From: Bacillus sp. X1(2014)
Lineage (GTDB): Bacteria; Bacillota; Bacilli; Bacillales_B; DSM-18226
Direction of reading: 5' to 3'
DNA: 64,000 bases
Assembly (NCBI RefSeq): GCF_007678255.1
Contig: NZ_VEED01000015.1
Span: 1 to 64,000 of the forward strand
Part shown: positions 41,981 to 51,355 of the stretch, piece by piece
How positions within the stretch are numbered: position 1 is the stretch's first letter
Layout of the letters: the number at the start of each line of letters is the position of its first letter
Notes under the pieces: generated by a model
Told to the model about the DNA's origin: nothing
Database searches by the model: none
What the model saw: the letters and a program-made list of their open reading frames with translations, nothing else
Translations under genes and position numbers: made by a program

Positions 41981-42457
41981 ATGGTCTCTCATCTTCCTCC
42001 CAATAATGAACATATTGATGATCATATGGTCAAAATAGAAGTTAATCTCGATGATATTCCAGGAGAATGGCTTGGCTATGTGATGGACTTGCTGTTTGAG
42101 GCTGGCGCTAATGATGTCTTCTATACCCCGATTTATATGAAAAAAAATAGACCAGGCGTATTACTTCAACTACTTTGTTCGCAGAAACATATAAATACAA
42201 TGAAGGAAATTCTTTTTAAGGAAACTACCACACTAGGAATACGCTATTATCCTTTAACCGTACACCGGTTAGAAAGAAAGTTTAGGAAAGTTATTACTGA
42301 GTGGGGGCCTGTGACAGTAAAAGAAGGAATGTATAATGGACAAGTTGTGCAATGTGCTCCGGAGTTTGAAGAATGTAAAAGTATTGCACGACTTCATGAC
42401 ATTCCCGTGAAAAAGGTTTACGAGATGGTTTGGAAGGCTTTGGGAAGAGAAGAATAA
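41981..42457 (+). CDS. larC2: LarC2, C-terminal part of nickel-insertion protein
   Basis: A 158-residue C-terminal half of LarC: VKIEVNLDDIPGEWLGYVMDLLFEAGANDVFYTPIYMKKNRPG is the conserved start of this part. In L. plantarum the halves are joined by programmed frameshifting. Here larC2 is in the +1 frame relative to larC1, but the frames do not overlap: larC1 stops at 41908 and the larC2 frame is closed by TGA at 41939. A weak GGACGTCC hairpin with a T run sits between. So separate translation (AAAGG site, ATG 41981) seems more likely than frameshifting. Confidence 0.88.
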   Translation: MVSHLPPNNEHIDDHMVKIEVNLDDIPGEWLGYVMDLLFEAGANDVFYTPIYMKKNRPGVLLQLLCSQKHINTMKEILFKETTTLGIRYYPLTVHRLERKFRKVITEWGPVTVKEGMYNGQVVQCAPEFEECKSIARLHDIPVKKVYEMVWKALGREE

Positions 42458-42520
42458 GCCTAAAGTCTCGCCTCATTTTAAGCAAGATTCGTAGATAAAT
42501 TTTAATAGATTTGAGTATAA

Positions 42521-42558
42521 AAATGGGCTGCCATATAGAATAATGGCAGCCATTTTTT
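42521..42558. terminator. Bidirectional terminator after larC2
   Basis: Stem GGCTGCCAT (42526-42534) / ATGGCAGCC (42543-42551) with T run, between convergent genes. Confidence 0.85.
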
Positions 42559-42835
42559 AAACCCATTTAAGTTCTTTAACTATTTGTTGTTTAAACAACT
42601 GGATGATAAATTCATTATAAAAGTCTTTTCTAACGATTATTTGAAACTTATTATTCGGATGAATATAAAAATGGATATCAGTTAGGATGTTATTTGTATC
42701 AAAATACTCACGAATTTCTTCAATTTTTTTCTTCCATTTGTTATCAACAAAAGTAAGTGTGAATTCAAAATCATCGCCGTTAGGGATTTCTTTTAGCTCG
42801 AGAAACTGTTCGTTATATTTATACTCAACTTTCAT
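42557..42835 (-). CDS. Conserved-looking small protein of unknown function (92 residues)
   Basis: A soluble, charged 92-residue protein rich in Lys, Glu, Phe and Ile (EFTLTFVDNKWKKKIEEIREYF; FYIHPNNKFQIIVRKDFYNEFI). No motif is recognised; alternating hydrophobic positions suggest an alpha/beta fold. Start ATG 42835 lies six bases after AGGAGGGG, a strong site, and ten bases after the permease stop, so it is the second gene of a permease operon. Confidence 0.7.
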   Translation of the reverse strand: MKVEYKYNEQFLELKEIPNGDDFEFTLTFVDNKWKKKIEEIREYFDTNNILTDIHFYIHPNNKFQIIVRKDFYNEFIIQLFKQQIVKELKWV

Positions 42836-42845
42836 TATACCCCTC

Positions 42846-44126
42846 CTAAATTAGATATCTTAAATATATGTAAACCGTACAAATAATAATTGATAAAATC
42901 ATTAATGGAAAGGCAATCAACATGAATTTTCCAAATGTAATTGGATGACCTTCCTTCGCGGCAAGACCCGCCACAATCACATTGGCACTTGCTCCAATTA
43001 ATGTGCCATTTCCGCCTAGACATGCCCCTAAAGATAAACTCCACCAAAGAGGTTCTAAATTCGTAATGCCAAGTTCCCCCATATCCTTTATCATTGGAAT
43101 CATGGTGGCAACAAACGGAATATTATCAATAAATGCTGAGGCAATCGCGCTCACCCAGAGAATTAAAATCGATGTGGATGTAACATCCCCTCCAGTTAGG
43201 TGCACGGAGTAATCTGCTAACAACGAAATTACCCCTGTTTCGATTAATCCTGATACTAATACAAATAGGCCGATAAAGAAGAATATGGTTGTCCATTCTA
43301 CTTTTAAAAATGCTTTATCTAAATACTTTTCTCCTGTTAATAGAAGCAGCAGGAAGGCACCAGCTAACGCGACGGTAGCAGATTCAATATGAAAAAGCTG
43401 ATGCAGGAAAAAACCCAAAATAGTTAACGAGAGAGCTGTTAAAGATTTAATTAATAACTTGGTATCTGTTATTTCTTCTTTTTCATCTAAGTCCATTAAA
43501 TTGGCCTTTAAATCATCAGTTGTTCGAAGCTGCTTCCGATAAATAAATGCTAAGATCGCAATATTAACAAATAAGATAAAGAATGAAATAGCCGTTAGAT
43601 TATTAATAAATGCCATAAAGGTAAGTTCTTTTACAGCGCTGCCAAGCATAATATTCGGCGGATCGCCTATCAGTGTGGAAGTTCCACCAATATTCGAGGC
43701 AATAACTTCGGTTATTAAAAAGGGAATCGGATTAACCCGTAATTGTCTCGTGATACTGAAAGTAACTGGGACCATTAATAGTACCGTTGTTACATTATCT
43801 AAAAAGGCTGATCCCAAGGCAGTAATAGTTCCAAGCACCAACAATATTTTTAATGGATCACCTTTCACTTTTTTGGCTGACCAAATAGCTATGTATTTGA
43901 ACAGACCTGTCTCTGAGGTTATGGCAACGATGATCATCATACCGGTCAATAATCCGAGTGTATTGAAATCGATATGGTGAAGCGCTTTTTCCTGCCCGAC
44001 AATCCCTAGTAATACCATCATAATTCCGCCGCACATGGCAATGATCGTGCGATGGATCTTTTCTGTGACGATAAAGGCATAGGTAATTAGGAATACACCT
44101 AGTGCGATTAATGCTTGTGTTGACAT
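42846..44126 (-). CDS. ArsB/NhaD-type ion permease
   Basis: A 426-residue membrane protein with about 11-12 spans of the ion-transporter superfamily. The two pseudo-symmetric family motifs are seen: SAFLDNVTTVLLMVPV with NIGGTSTLIGDPPNI in the first half, and SAFIDNIPFVATMIPM with LGGNGTLIGASANV in the second. Such proteins move arsenite, Na+/H+ or dicarboxylates; no arsenic genes are near, so the substrate is open. Start ATG 44126 follows AGAGGT; a longer frame to 44162 lacks a site. Confidence 0.85.
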   Translation of the reverse strand: MSTQALIALGVFLITYAFIVTEKIHRTIIAMCGGIMMVLLGIVGQEKALHHIDFNTLGLLTGMMIIVAITSETGLFKYIAIWSAKKVKGDPLKILLVLGTITALGSAFLDNVTTVLLMVPVTFSITRQLRVNPIPFLITEVIASNIGGTSTLIGDPPNIMLGSAVKELTFMAFINNLTAISFFILFVNIAILAFIYRKQLRTTDDLKANLMDLDEKEEITDTKLLIKSLTALSLTILGFFLHQLFHIESATVALAGAFLLLLLTGEKYLDKAFLKVEWTTIFFFIGLFVLVSGLIETGVISLLADYSVHLTGGDVTSTSILILWVSAIASAFIDNIPFVATMIPMIKDMGELGITNLEPLWWSLSLGACLGGNGTLIGASANVIVAGLAAKEGHPITFGKFMLIAFPLMILSIIICTVYIYLRYLI

Positions 44127-44179
44127 GTTGTAACCTCTTCTCCCAAGATTTAAATGGACCATTTTTAAAAAATGACAAA

Positions 44180-44212
44180 AAGGAGCCTATTTGACAGACT
44201 CCCCCAATAAAA
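44180..44212 (-). terminator. Possible terminator of the 5'-nucleotidase-like gene
   Basis: On the minus strand GGAG...CTCC with a longer loop is followed by TTTTTG. The stem is short. Confidence 0.35.
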
Positions 44213-44278
44213 ACACCATTTATTTTATTAACTTTATTTTATAAAACTAAAGTTTGAAAGTAAAGAATGTTTTAACTA

Positions 44279-45394
44279 TTAAAGCCCTAATTTATTAATA
44301 AAATCAACAGTTTCCTGATGCTCTGGTTTAATTAACTGATAAAGACGTTTATCTCTCTTAACTAGGGAGGTCCCAGCATCATTAATAATAGGTCTTGTGA
44401 AGGAAGTCCCTTTTAATACGCCCCATTGACCATTTGTTTTTTTTAATCTGAGATCAATAATTCCAAGATGATTTCCAAAAGCCCCTGCCATTACGACGGG
44501 TTTACCATTAATTTGTCCCGTTTCTATGTTAGTATCAGGAGAATTTTTATATATAGAACTTGGAAATACGTTATGCGAATGTCCTGCTAATATGACATCG
44601 ATGCCCGGAATCTTTGATAAATAATAGACCGCATTTTCCGATTCAGCGCTATATGTTCCGTAGCTGATTCCAGTATGGGCTAGGGCAACAATGATATCCG
44701 CTCCTTTTGACTTCATGATTGGGATAAATTCTTTTGCGGTATCAACAATGGGTTTAGCCATAACTTTACCTTCAAGATTTGCCTTATCCCATTTCATAAT
44801 TTGTGTCGGCATAAATGCTATTACCCCAATCTTTAGTTGATGAGTTCTCCCATTCAGATCAATCACTTTTCTTTTCAAAATAACATAGGGAGTAAAGTAT
44901 GGTTTTTTCTTTTTAACAGAGAAAACATTGGCATTAAGGACGGGCATCTTTGCCCCTTTTACGGCTGCATTTAAGAATCCTAAACCGTAGTTAAATTCAT
45001 GATTACCAATGGCAACGGCATCATAATGTAAATAATTAAAGGCACGATAAACCGGATGAATTTTTCCCTTACGGATTCCTCGAATTCTCGCTAAATATTC
45101 TCCAAGAGGGTTCCCCTTCAGGTGATCTCCATCGTCAAATAATAAAGAATTTTGTACTTCCTTCCTTGACTTCCGGATAAGTGTCGCTGTTTTGATTAGG
45201 CCAATTCGGTTGTCTACTTTTGTTTGATAATAGTCATAATTGACTAAGGATGCGTGCAAATCAGTTGTTTCAAGGATACGTAAATCAACGACACCTGGCT
45301 GTGTTTGTACAGCTGCTGCCTTAAACGAAAAGGCAGGTTGAGAGAATTCAAAAAGTGAGACGATGATAAGAAAAATAAACGTTTTTTTATTCAA
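44279..45394 (-). CDS. Exported 5'-nucleotidase/CpdB-family metallophosphoesterase, lacks C-terminal domain
   Basis: A 371-residue secreted protein. A signal peptide (MNKKTFIFLIIVSLFEF...) precedes a metallophosphatase domain with ETTDLHASL, DDGDHLKGNPLGEYLA, AIGNHEFNYG, ALAHTGIS and LAGHSHN, the complete metal-ligand set of 2',3'-cyclic phosphodiesterase/5'-nucleotidases. Full family members continue with a roughly 200-residue substrate-specificity domain; this protein ends at its first residues. The stop is clean and no remnant follows, so it is either a short form or an old truncation. Start TTG 45394, eight bases after AAGGAGG. Confidence 0.85.
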   Translation of the reverse strand: MNKKTFIFLIIVSLFEFSQPAFSFKAAAVQTQPGVVDLRILETTDLHASLVNYDYYQTKVDNRIGLIKTATLIRKSRKEVQNSLLFDDGDHLKGNPLGEYLARIRGIRKGKIHPVYRAFNYLHYDAVAIGNHEFNYGLGFLNAAVKGAKMPVLNANVFSVKKKKPYFTPYVILKRKVIDLNGRTHQLKIGVIAFMPTQIMKWDKANLEGKVMAKPIVDTAKEFIPIMKSKGADIIVALAHTGISYGTYSAESENAVYYLSKIPGIDVILAGHSHNVFPSSIYKNSPDTNIETGQINGKPVVMAGAFGNHLGIIDLRLKKTNGQWGVLKGTSFTRPIINDAGTSLVKRDKRLYQLIKPEHQETVDFINKLGL

Positions 45395-45504
45395 TTTGAA
45401 AACCTCCTTCATAATCTTGCGTTAAAGGTTTTCTTAGTATTCGTTTTCTAACTAGAATTATGATAAAGGAAACATAATAGAAAATGTGATCAGGCTCACT
45501 TAAT

Positions 45505-45519
45505 TGAAAATCATTTTCA
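45505..45519. promoter_or_regulatory. Fur-box-like 7-1-7 palindrome before the cupin gene
   Basis: TGAAAAT-C-ATTTTCA is a perfect 7-1-7 inverted repeat, one base per half from the Fur half-site TGATAAT. PerR uses similar boxes. Confidence 0.55.
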
Positions 45520-45559
45520 ATTACAATGAAAATAGAAGATTAATTAGGAGGAATAATAA

Positions 45560-45901
45560 ATGGAAAAGAATTCAGTTAAATCATATATGGAATATAGCGA
45601 AGAAAAATTTACAAAAAGGATTATTTACAAAAAAGGTGAAACAACTGCTTTTGTATTAAATTTTTTACCTAGCCAACAATTGCCCACTCATAAGCATCCA
45701 GGAACAGAAGTTTATATTTATGTCGTAACCGGTAACGGCACAATTAGTATTGATGGGAAAGAAACAGAAGTCTCTGAGGCAGACTTAATCCATGTTCAAA
45801 GTGAGGAGGAAATGTCATTTAACAATACCGGAAAAGAACCTGTAAGCTTGTATGTAGTACTAAGCAAAATACCGTCTGAACTTTATGCAAAGAACATCTA
45901 A
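45560..45901 (+). CDS. Cupin-domain protein
   Basis: A 113-residue single-cupin protein. Metal-ligand motif 1 is near 40-60 (LPTHKHPGTEVYIYVVTGNG) and motif 2 (SEADLIHVQSEEEMSFNNTG) follows about 20 residues later, with one expected His replaced. The function (metal-bound oxygenase, sensor or binding protein) cannot be said. A Fur/PerR-like palindrome 40 bp upstream suggests iron or peroxide control. Start ATG 45560 after TTAGGAGG. Confidence 0.85.
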   Translation: MEKNSVKSYMEYSEEKFTKRIIYKKGETTAFVLNFLPSQQLPTHKHPGTEVYIYVVTGNGTISIDGKETEVSEADLIHVQSEEEMSFNNTGKEPVSLYVVLSKIPSELYAKNI

Positions 45902-45944
45902 GAGAAACAATGTTAAGAGGTTCAAGTTATAGTGTGAAATACAA

Positions 45945-45985
45945 AAAAGTCAGCCTGTATTTTAGATCAGGCTGGCTTTTTTTTA
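45945..45985. terminator. Bidirectional terminator
   Basis: Stem AGTCAGCCTG / CAGGCTGGCT with A and T runs on both sides, between the cupin gene and the MMPL gene; it overlaps the MMPL stop codon region. Confidence 0.85.
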
Positions 45986-48147
45986 GTCAACTGCCGTTTT
46001 TTATTTTTGATGCCAAAAAACCACCAGTTCCAATCGCCAAGTAGTTTCATCAGTGCTGGAACTAACACCATCCTCACTATGGTTGCATCTATAAAAATTG
46101 CTATAGCAATCCCTACTCCTAGCTGCTTAACTGGCATGACGCCGGTAAATGCAAATGCACCTGTAACGACAATCATAATGGCTGCAGCTGAAGTGATAAT
46201 TTTACTAGTATAAGTCAATCCAGATATTGTAGCTTCACTATTATCTCCAGTTTTTAAGTAAAATTCCTGTATTCTCGAGATAAGGAACACTTCGTAATCC
46301 ATCGATAGTCCAAAAACAAGAGTAAAAACAAATACAGGTAAAATTAAGGCAATATCTACAGGTTTGACACCAAAATGCCCTTGCTGAAAAATCCAGACTA
46401 GGATCCCAAAGGTGCAGCTCAGGCTTAATATGTTCATTACAATTGCTTTCAATGGTATAAGAATGGAGCGGAATGCTGCCATTAATATGACGATAGTCGA
46501 AAGGACAATCAATAACAGCCCATCTGGTGCTTTTTGATATATTTCAGAAAAAATTTCTTGCTCGAATTTTATCGAGCCGCCAAAGGAAGCGTTTAAACCT
46601 AAATCCTTATTTGACCAGTTACTTACCCATTGTCTTGCTTTAGCAGAATGTTCACCTGTTTTTAAATATACCTCTAAGAGCATTTTATTATCTCTAATAA
46701 AGTAGTCGATAATTGGGGCTGCCTTTGTTGTTTTCCCAGAAGTGAGAACTTGATAAAGCTGGTTTACATCCTTTAATCCAGTAGCTGAAAAGGGTGAATG
46801 AACGGTATTCACCAGTGCATCATTCTCAATACTTTTAATCACGTTATTCACTTTTGTTAGATTATTCAAATTAATAATGTTACCACTTGATTCAAGGACC
46901 ACGATGACTTTTTTCTCATCTCGTTTTTCTTTAGCAACAAAATGGTCTTTATAGATTTCTAAGGCAGTTCTTGAAGGGTAATTTGGCGGCAGGGATTCTG
47001 TACCAGGGATCGCTAAAATCATTTGTTGAACAGGAATCAATCCTGCTAAAAGAATTGCAAGGGCAGCTACAGTCATAAGAATAGGGCGCCTCATGACAAA
47101 TTTAGCAAACTGGTACCAAAAACTTATCGTTTGCTTGTCCACTGCGGGTAAAATACTTAATTTATTGATTTTATCTCCCAAAACACCAAGCAGTGCAGGA
47201 AGAAAGGTTAAGGCACAAACGGCAGAAATGAACACAACAGTCATTCCGCCAAGCGCAACATTCTGAAAAATATCGATTTTGATAAACCACAATGCAGATA
47301 GACCAATAAAAACACAGAGTCCTGAAAAGATAATCGAACGACCAGCAGTAGAAACTGTTATCTCAAGAGCATCCTTTAAAGACTTTGTCTTCACTTCTTC
47401 TTTATATCGATTTATAAATAATAAGGCAAAATCAATACTTAACGCTAATCCAATCATCGGAACAATATTTAATATAAAGATCGTTAAATCAGCACGATAG
47501 CTAAAAAAGTAAACGGTTCCCATTGTACATAATATAGAAACTACGCCAATGACAATCGGGAGTGACGCAGCAATAAGTCCTCCAAAGGCAAGAATTAGAA
47601 CCACTAAAGCGATTGGCAGACCGATCATTTCCGCTTTTGCTAAATCTTCTTGGCTTGCAGTATTAAGGTCTTGGACAATAATGGGTTCGCCGGTCATTGT
47701 GACCTTTAGCCCCTTTTTATTTACTAGTAAAGTCTTTAATTGGCTGATTTCTGCCCCAAGGTTTCCAGCTTCTTTGTTAAAAGTAAGAAGCCCATAGGCA
47801 TATTGTGCTTTTATCATTCCTTCTCGTTCCAAAGGGGAAATCAATTGCTCTGCATCATCAAAGCCTGTTAACCTTTCAAAGGTGGCCAGTATGTATTGTC
47901 TGAAATCTTCATTACTAATGGCTTTGTCTTTTTCAAAAACAAGAATAATGGAGGATTTAGCATATCCAAATTCTTGCTCGAGAAGGTTGCGTGTTTTATT
48001 ATATTCCCCGTTATATTCAAAACCATTTCCACTAAGTACGTCAGGCAGTTTCAATGCAAACAAACCTAATAGTAAAATAATGAAACCCCATGTTACCAGA
48101 ACCCACTTTCGCTTTTGGTAAATAAATCCGCCTAATTTCTGCACCAT
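45967..48147 (-). CDS. MMPL/RND-family membrane transporter
   Basis: A 726-residue protein with two repeats of one span, a large outside loop and five spans, as in MMPL/YdgH-YdfJ transporters. Span 1 is RKWVLVTWGFIILLLGLFAL; proton-relay-type DFALLFINRYKEE (first half) and DYEVFLISRIQEFY (second half) motifs are conserved. These proteins export lipids, surfactants or drugs. Start ATG 48147 is placed after GGAGG; the ATG at 48162 is upstream of the site. It is divergent from deoR across 180 bp. Substrate unknown. Confidence 0.9.
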   Translation of the reverse strand: MVQKLGGFIYQKRKWVLVTWGFIILLLGLFALKLPDVLSGNGFEYNGEYNKTRNLLEQEFGYAKSSIILVFEKDKAISNEDFRQYILATFERLTGFDDAEQLISPLEREGMIKAQYAYGLLTFNKEAGNLGAEISQLKTLLVNKKGLKVTMTGEPIIVQDLNTASQEDLAKAEMIGLPIALVVLILAFGGLIAASLPIVIGVVSILCTMGTVYFFSYRADLTIFILNIVPMIGLALSIDFALLFINRYKEEVKTKSLKDALEITVSTAGRSIIFSGLCVFIGLSALWFIKIDIFQNVALGGMTVVFISAVCALTFLPALLGVLGDKINKLSILPAVDKQTISFWYQFAKFVMRRPILMTVAALAILLAGLIPVQQMILAIPGTESLPPNYPSRTALEIYKDHFVAKEKRDEKKVIVVLESSGNIINLNNLTKVNNVIKSIENDALVNTVHSPFSATGLKDVNQLYQVLTSGKTTKAAPIIDYFIRDNKMLLEVYLKTGEHSAKARQWVSNWSNKDLGLNASFGGSIKFEQEIFSEIYQKAPDGLLLIVLSTIVILMAAFRSILIPLKAIVMNILSLSCTFGILVWIFQQGHFGVKPVDIALILPVFVFTLVFGLSMDYEVFLISRIQEFYLKTGDNSEATISGLTYTSKIITSAAAIMIVVTGAFAFTGVMPVKQLGVGIAIAIFIDATIVRMVLVPALMKLLGDWNWWFFGIKNKKRQLTKKKPA

Positions 48148-48329
48148 ATCGCCTCCTCTCATAATAATTGTTCCCCATTAAAGAGGCTGAAAATTCATGT
48201 TCCTCGCTTAGCTTCATTGTTTTAAATGAAATTATATTCATATTAATTTTTACAAATGTAAAACAAAAGTGATTTCGTTTGTTATTTTTGTTACAATAAA
48301 GAGAAAATAATAACGATAAGGTGATAACA

Positions 48330-49271
48330 GTGGATCGTGAAAAGTTAACGAAAGTCATTGAAGCAGCAAAGCTCTATTATCTGTTGGATTATAATCAAAA
48401 CGAAATTGCCAAGAAACTTGGTGTTTCCCGTCCCACTGTGTCGCGTTTACTACAACAGGCAAAAAGTGATGGAATTGTCCAGATTAATATAATGGATCCG
48501 ACGGAAGATGTTGAGAATCTAGCGAGACAACTTGAAAAAAAGTTCAACCTGAAGAAGGCAGTTGTCGCTTCAATCCCGCAATATGAAGACCATATTATAA
48601 AAAATTATCTTGGGGAAAAAGCCGCCATTTATCTAGATCAAATTGTTAAGGATGATGACATAATTGGCGTGACATGGGGAACGACCCTTTACCATATTGC
48701 CATTGAATTAAAACAGAAATTCGTAAAAGGGGTAAAAGTTGTCCAGCTAAAGGGTGGTGTCAGTCACGCTGAAACAAATACCTATGCATCAGAGATTTTA
48801 TATCTTTTTGGAAAAGCATTTCATACTACACCACACAATCTTCCACTTCCAGCCATAGTGGACCATGTCGTTGTAAAACAGGCAATGGAGGCGGATCGTC
48901 ATATCCGAAAAATCCTTGAACTAGGTAGTCAGGCAAATATTGCACTATTTACGATCGGACCAATTAAAACAGATTCTTTATTATTTCAATTAGGCTATTT
49001 TACAGAGAGTGACTTAGAATCTCTGTATGGAAAAGCTGTGGGTGATATTTGCTCCCGTTTCTTTGATGAAAACGGTGAAGTGTGCAACGAGAGCCTGAAT
49101 GAGAGAACGCTTGGAGTAAATTTGGATGATTTAAAGAAAAAGGATTATTCGATTCTTGTAGCAGGCGGGCCAAATAAAATTGAGGGAATATACGGGGCAT
49201 TAAAAGGCGGGTTTGCAAACGTGCTCGTTACGGATCAGTTTACAGCACAATTCTTGCTGGATAAGAACTAA
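48330..49271 (+). CDS. deoR: Deoxyribonucleoside regulator DeoR (SorC family)
   Basis: A 313-residue repressor: N-terminal helix-turn-helix YNQNEIAKKLGVSRPTVSRLLQQAK (about 19-43) and a SorC sugar-binding domain (GVTWGTTLYHIA, VQLKGGVSH, LVAGGPNKIEGIYGALKGG). Similar to B. subtilis DeoR, which binds deoxyribose-5-phosphate and releases the deoC operon. GTG 48330, five bases after AAGGTGAT, is the best start. deoC follows 146 bp later. Confidence 0.92.
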   Translation: MDREKLTKVIEAAKLYYLLDYNQNEIAKKLGVSRPTVSRLLQQAKSDGIVQINIMDPTEDVENLARQLEKKFNLKKAVVASIPQYEDHIIKNYLGEKAAIYLDQIVKDDDIIGVTWGTTLYHIAIELKQKFVKGVKVVQLKGGVSHAETNTYASEILYLFGKAFHTTPHNLPLPAIVDHVVVKQAMEADRHIRKILELGSQANIALFTIGPIKTDSLLFQLGYFTESDLESLYGKAVGDICSRFFDENGEVCNESLNERTLGVNLDDLKKKDYSILVAGGPNKIEGIYGALKGGFANVLVTDQFTAQFLLDKN

Positions 49272-49326
49272 ATAAAGACTGTCTTATGTATTATAAAAAA
49301 GTTTTTTACATTTGTTCATAAATGTA

Positions 49327-49356
49327 TTTACAAATGTTCAATATGTTTGATATAGT
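49327..49356 (+). promoter_or_regulatory. Promoter before deoC, with repeated TGTTCA half-sites
   Basis: -35 TTTACA (49327-49332), 18-bp spacer, -10 TATAGT (49351-49356). TTGTTCATAAATG and AAATGTTCAATATG around it are candidate DeoR half-sites. Confidence 0.5.
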
Positions 49357-49417
49357 TACATTGTGATAATCGACAAAAACATTTATATATAATTTTTTTA
49401 GTAGGGGGACGAAGAGT

Positions 49418-50092
49418 ATGACACAGAATGTAGTAGGAATGATTGACCATACATTATTAAAGGCAGATGCAACAAAAGAAGAAATTGTAAAGTTAGTGGA
49501 AGAAGCAAAGGAATATTTATTTGCTTCGGTGTGTGTGAATCCAACTTGGGTTCGTACAGCAGCAGATATGTTAGCTGACACTCCAGAAGTAAAAGTATGT
49601 ACCGTAATTGGTTTTCCTCTTGGGACGACTACTCCAGAAACAAAAGCATTTGAAACAAATAATGCGATTGAAAATGGTGCTAATGAAATTGATATGGTTA
49701 TAAATGTGGGTGCTTTAAAAGATAAGCAAGATGATTTGGTGGAACGAGATATCCGTGCAGTGGTTGAGGCAGCTAAAGGGAAGGCATTGGTAAAGGTAAT
49801 CATCGAAACTTGCTTGTTAACAAAAGAAGAAAAAATTAGAGCATGCGAAATTTCTGTAAAGGCTGGGGCAGACTATGTAAAAACATCTACTGGTTTTTCA
49901 ACAGGCGGAGCCACTGTCGAGGATATTCGTCTAATGCGTCAAACCGTAGGTCCAGAAATTGGTGTCAAAGCTTCTGGCGGTGTCCGCAGCAGAGAAGATG
50001 CACTTGCAATGGTAGAAGCAGGAGCAACTCGTATTGGTGCAAGTTCTGGTGTTTCAATCAGTAAAGGTGAGCTATCCTTAAGCAATTACTAA
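49418..50092 (+). CDS. deoC: Deoxyribose-phosphate aldolase
   Basis: A 224-residue class I aldolase splitting deoxyribose-5-phosphate into glyceraldehyde-3-phosphate and acetaldehyde. Catalytic region: [10 protein letters not shown] (Lys of the pair) and the Schiff-base Lys in [15 protein letters not shown]; phosphate site GVKASGGVR and RIGASSGV. Start ATG 49418 after AGGGGGACG. It heads deoC-xapX-type gene-cdd under DeoR. Confidence 0.96.
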   Translation: MTQNVVGMIDHTLLKADATKEEIVKLVEEAKEYLFASVCVNPTWVRTAADMLADTPEVKVCTVIGFPLGTTTPETKAFETNNAIENGANEIDMVINVGALKDKQDDLVERDIRAVVEAAKGKALVKVIIETCLLTKEEKIRACEISVKAGADYVKTSTGFSTGGATVEDIRLMRQTVGPEIGVKASGGVRSREDALAMVEAGATRIGASSGVSISKGELSLSNY

Positions 50093-50115
50093 ATATCAAA
50101 TGTGAGGTTAATTTG

Positions 50116-50710
<595 letters not shown>

Positions 50711-50711
50711 T

Positions 50712-50752
50712 AAAAAAGAAGTTTATCCTATTGTGATAAACTTCTTTTTTAT
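50712..50752 (+). terminator. Terminator after cdd
   Basis: Stem AAAAAGAAGTTTATC / GATAAACTTCTTTTT, with a 7-base loop. Confidence 0.9.
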
Positions 50753-50829
50753 TTTGTGTGGGAAATCAACTTGAATTGGAAAATACTATATTGAACATAA
50801 TATACATAGCAAAAATAAAGGATGATTTC

Positions 50830-51342
50830 ATGATTTATATCTATAATGATTTTGGCGGAACTCATACAACTTCTTTAGCAGCGGCCTACCATTTAAAACA
50901 ATTGCCTCAATCCGAACGAAAACTGACAAAAGAAGAAATTTTAAGTGTAAAATATTTCAATAAATTAACGAAAGCAGATTTTGGTAAAATTATTTTCCAT
51001 GGAATGGATGAAGATGGAAACTCTGTTTATTCGATTGGACGAAAAAGAAATAAATATGTGGTCCCTGCATTAAAAGAAATGTGTTTATTGCTGCAAGAAA
51101 AATTTCATTTTGATGAAAAAATCGTCTTCTCTAATACTTCTCCAACTGTTCCTTTTGCCATGACTATGGGTGGAATGTTCTCAAGGGGGTTGAAAATTGA
51201 TTTTATTGGAGTGCCGTTATTAGTTATAGGTGCTAAACAATGTTGTGATAATATATACAGGTTGGTGGAAAATACAAAAGAAATAGGGAAAACAACTTTT
51301 ACAGAAAATATCATCGTATTGGAGAATGAGATGTATAAATAG
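50830..51342 (+). CDS. DUF3189 family protein
   Basis: A 170-residue protein starting MIYIYNDFGGTHTTSLAAAYHL, a pattern I know from DUF3189 proteins of spore formers; no function is known. It contains CCDNIYRLV near the C-terminus. Start ATG 50830 with AGGATG upstream; the frame from 50758 begins in the cdd terminator tail. It is immediately upstream of proC, in the same transcript. Confidence 0.75.
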   Translation: MIYIYNDFGGTHTTSLAAAYHLKQLPQSERKLTKEEILSVKYFNKLTKADFGKIIFHGMDEDGNSVYSIGRKRNKYVVPALKEMCLLLQEKFHFDEKIVFSNTSPTVPFAMTMGGMFSRGLKIDFIGVPLLVIGAKQCCDNIYRLVENTKEIGKTTFTENIIVLENEMYK

Positions 51343-51355
51343 GTGGGGGAGAAAA

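Noticed and set aside
41880..41990. Programmed frameshift joining larC1 and larC2
   Set aside because: The larC2 frame has a TGA at 41939, after the larC1 stop at 41908, so no overlap exists where a single shift could join them.
35618..42457. A plain lactate racemase operon (larA-E)
   Set aside because: No lactate permease, glycerol-type channel (larD) or lactate dehydrogenase is nearby; the LarA protein is of a different branch, and the partners are sugar-acid enzymes. Lactate remains possible but is the weaker reading.
20935..42457. Genomic island with integrase or tRNA attachment site
   Set aside because: No integrase, transposase or direct repeats flank it; the tRNA genes are 19 kb away and intact.
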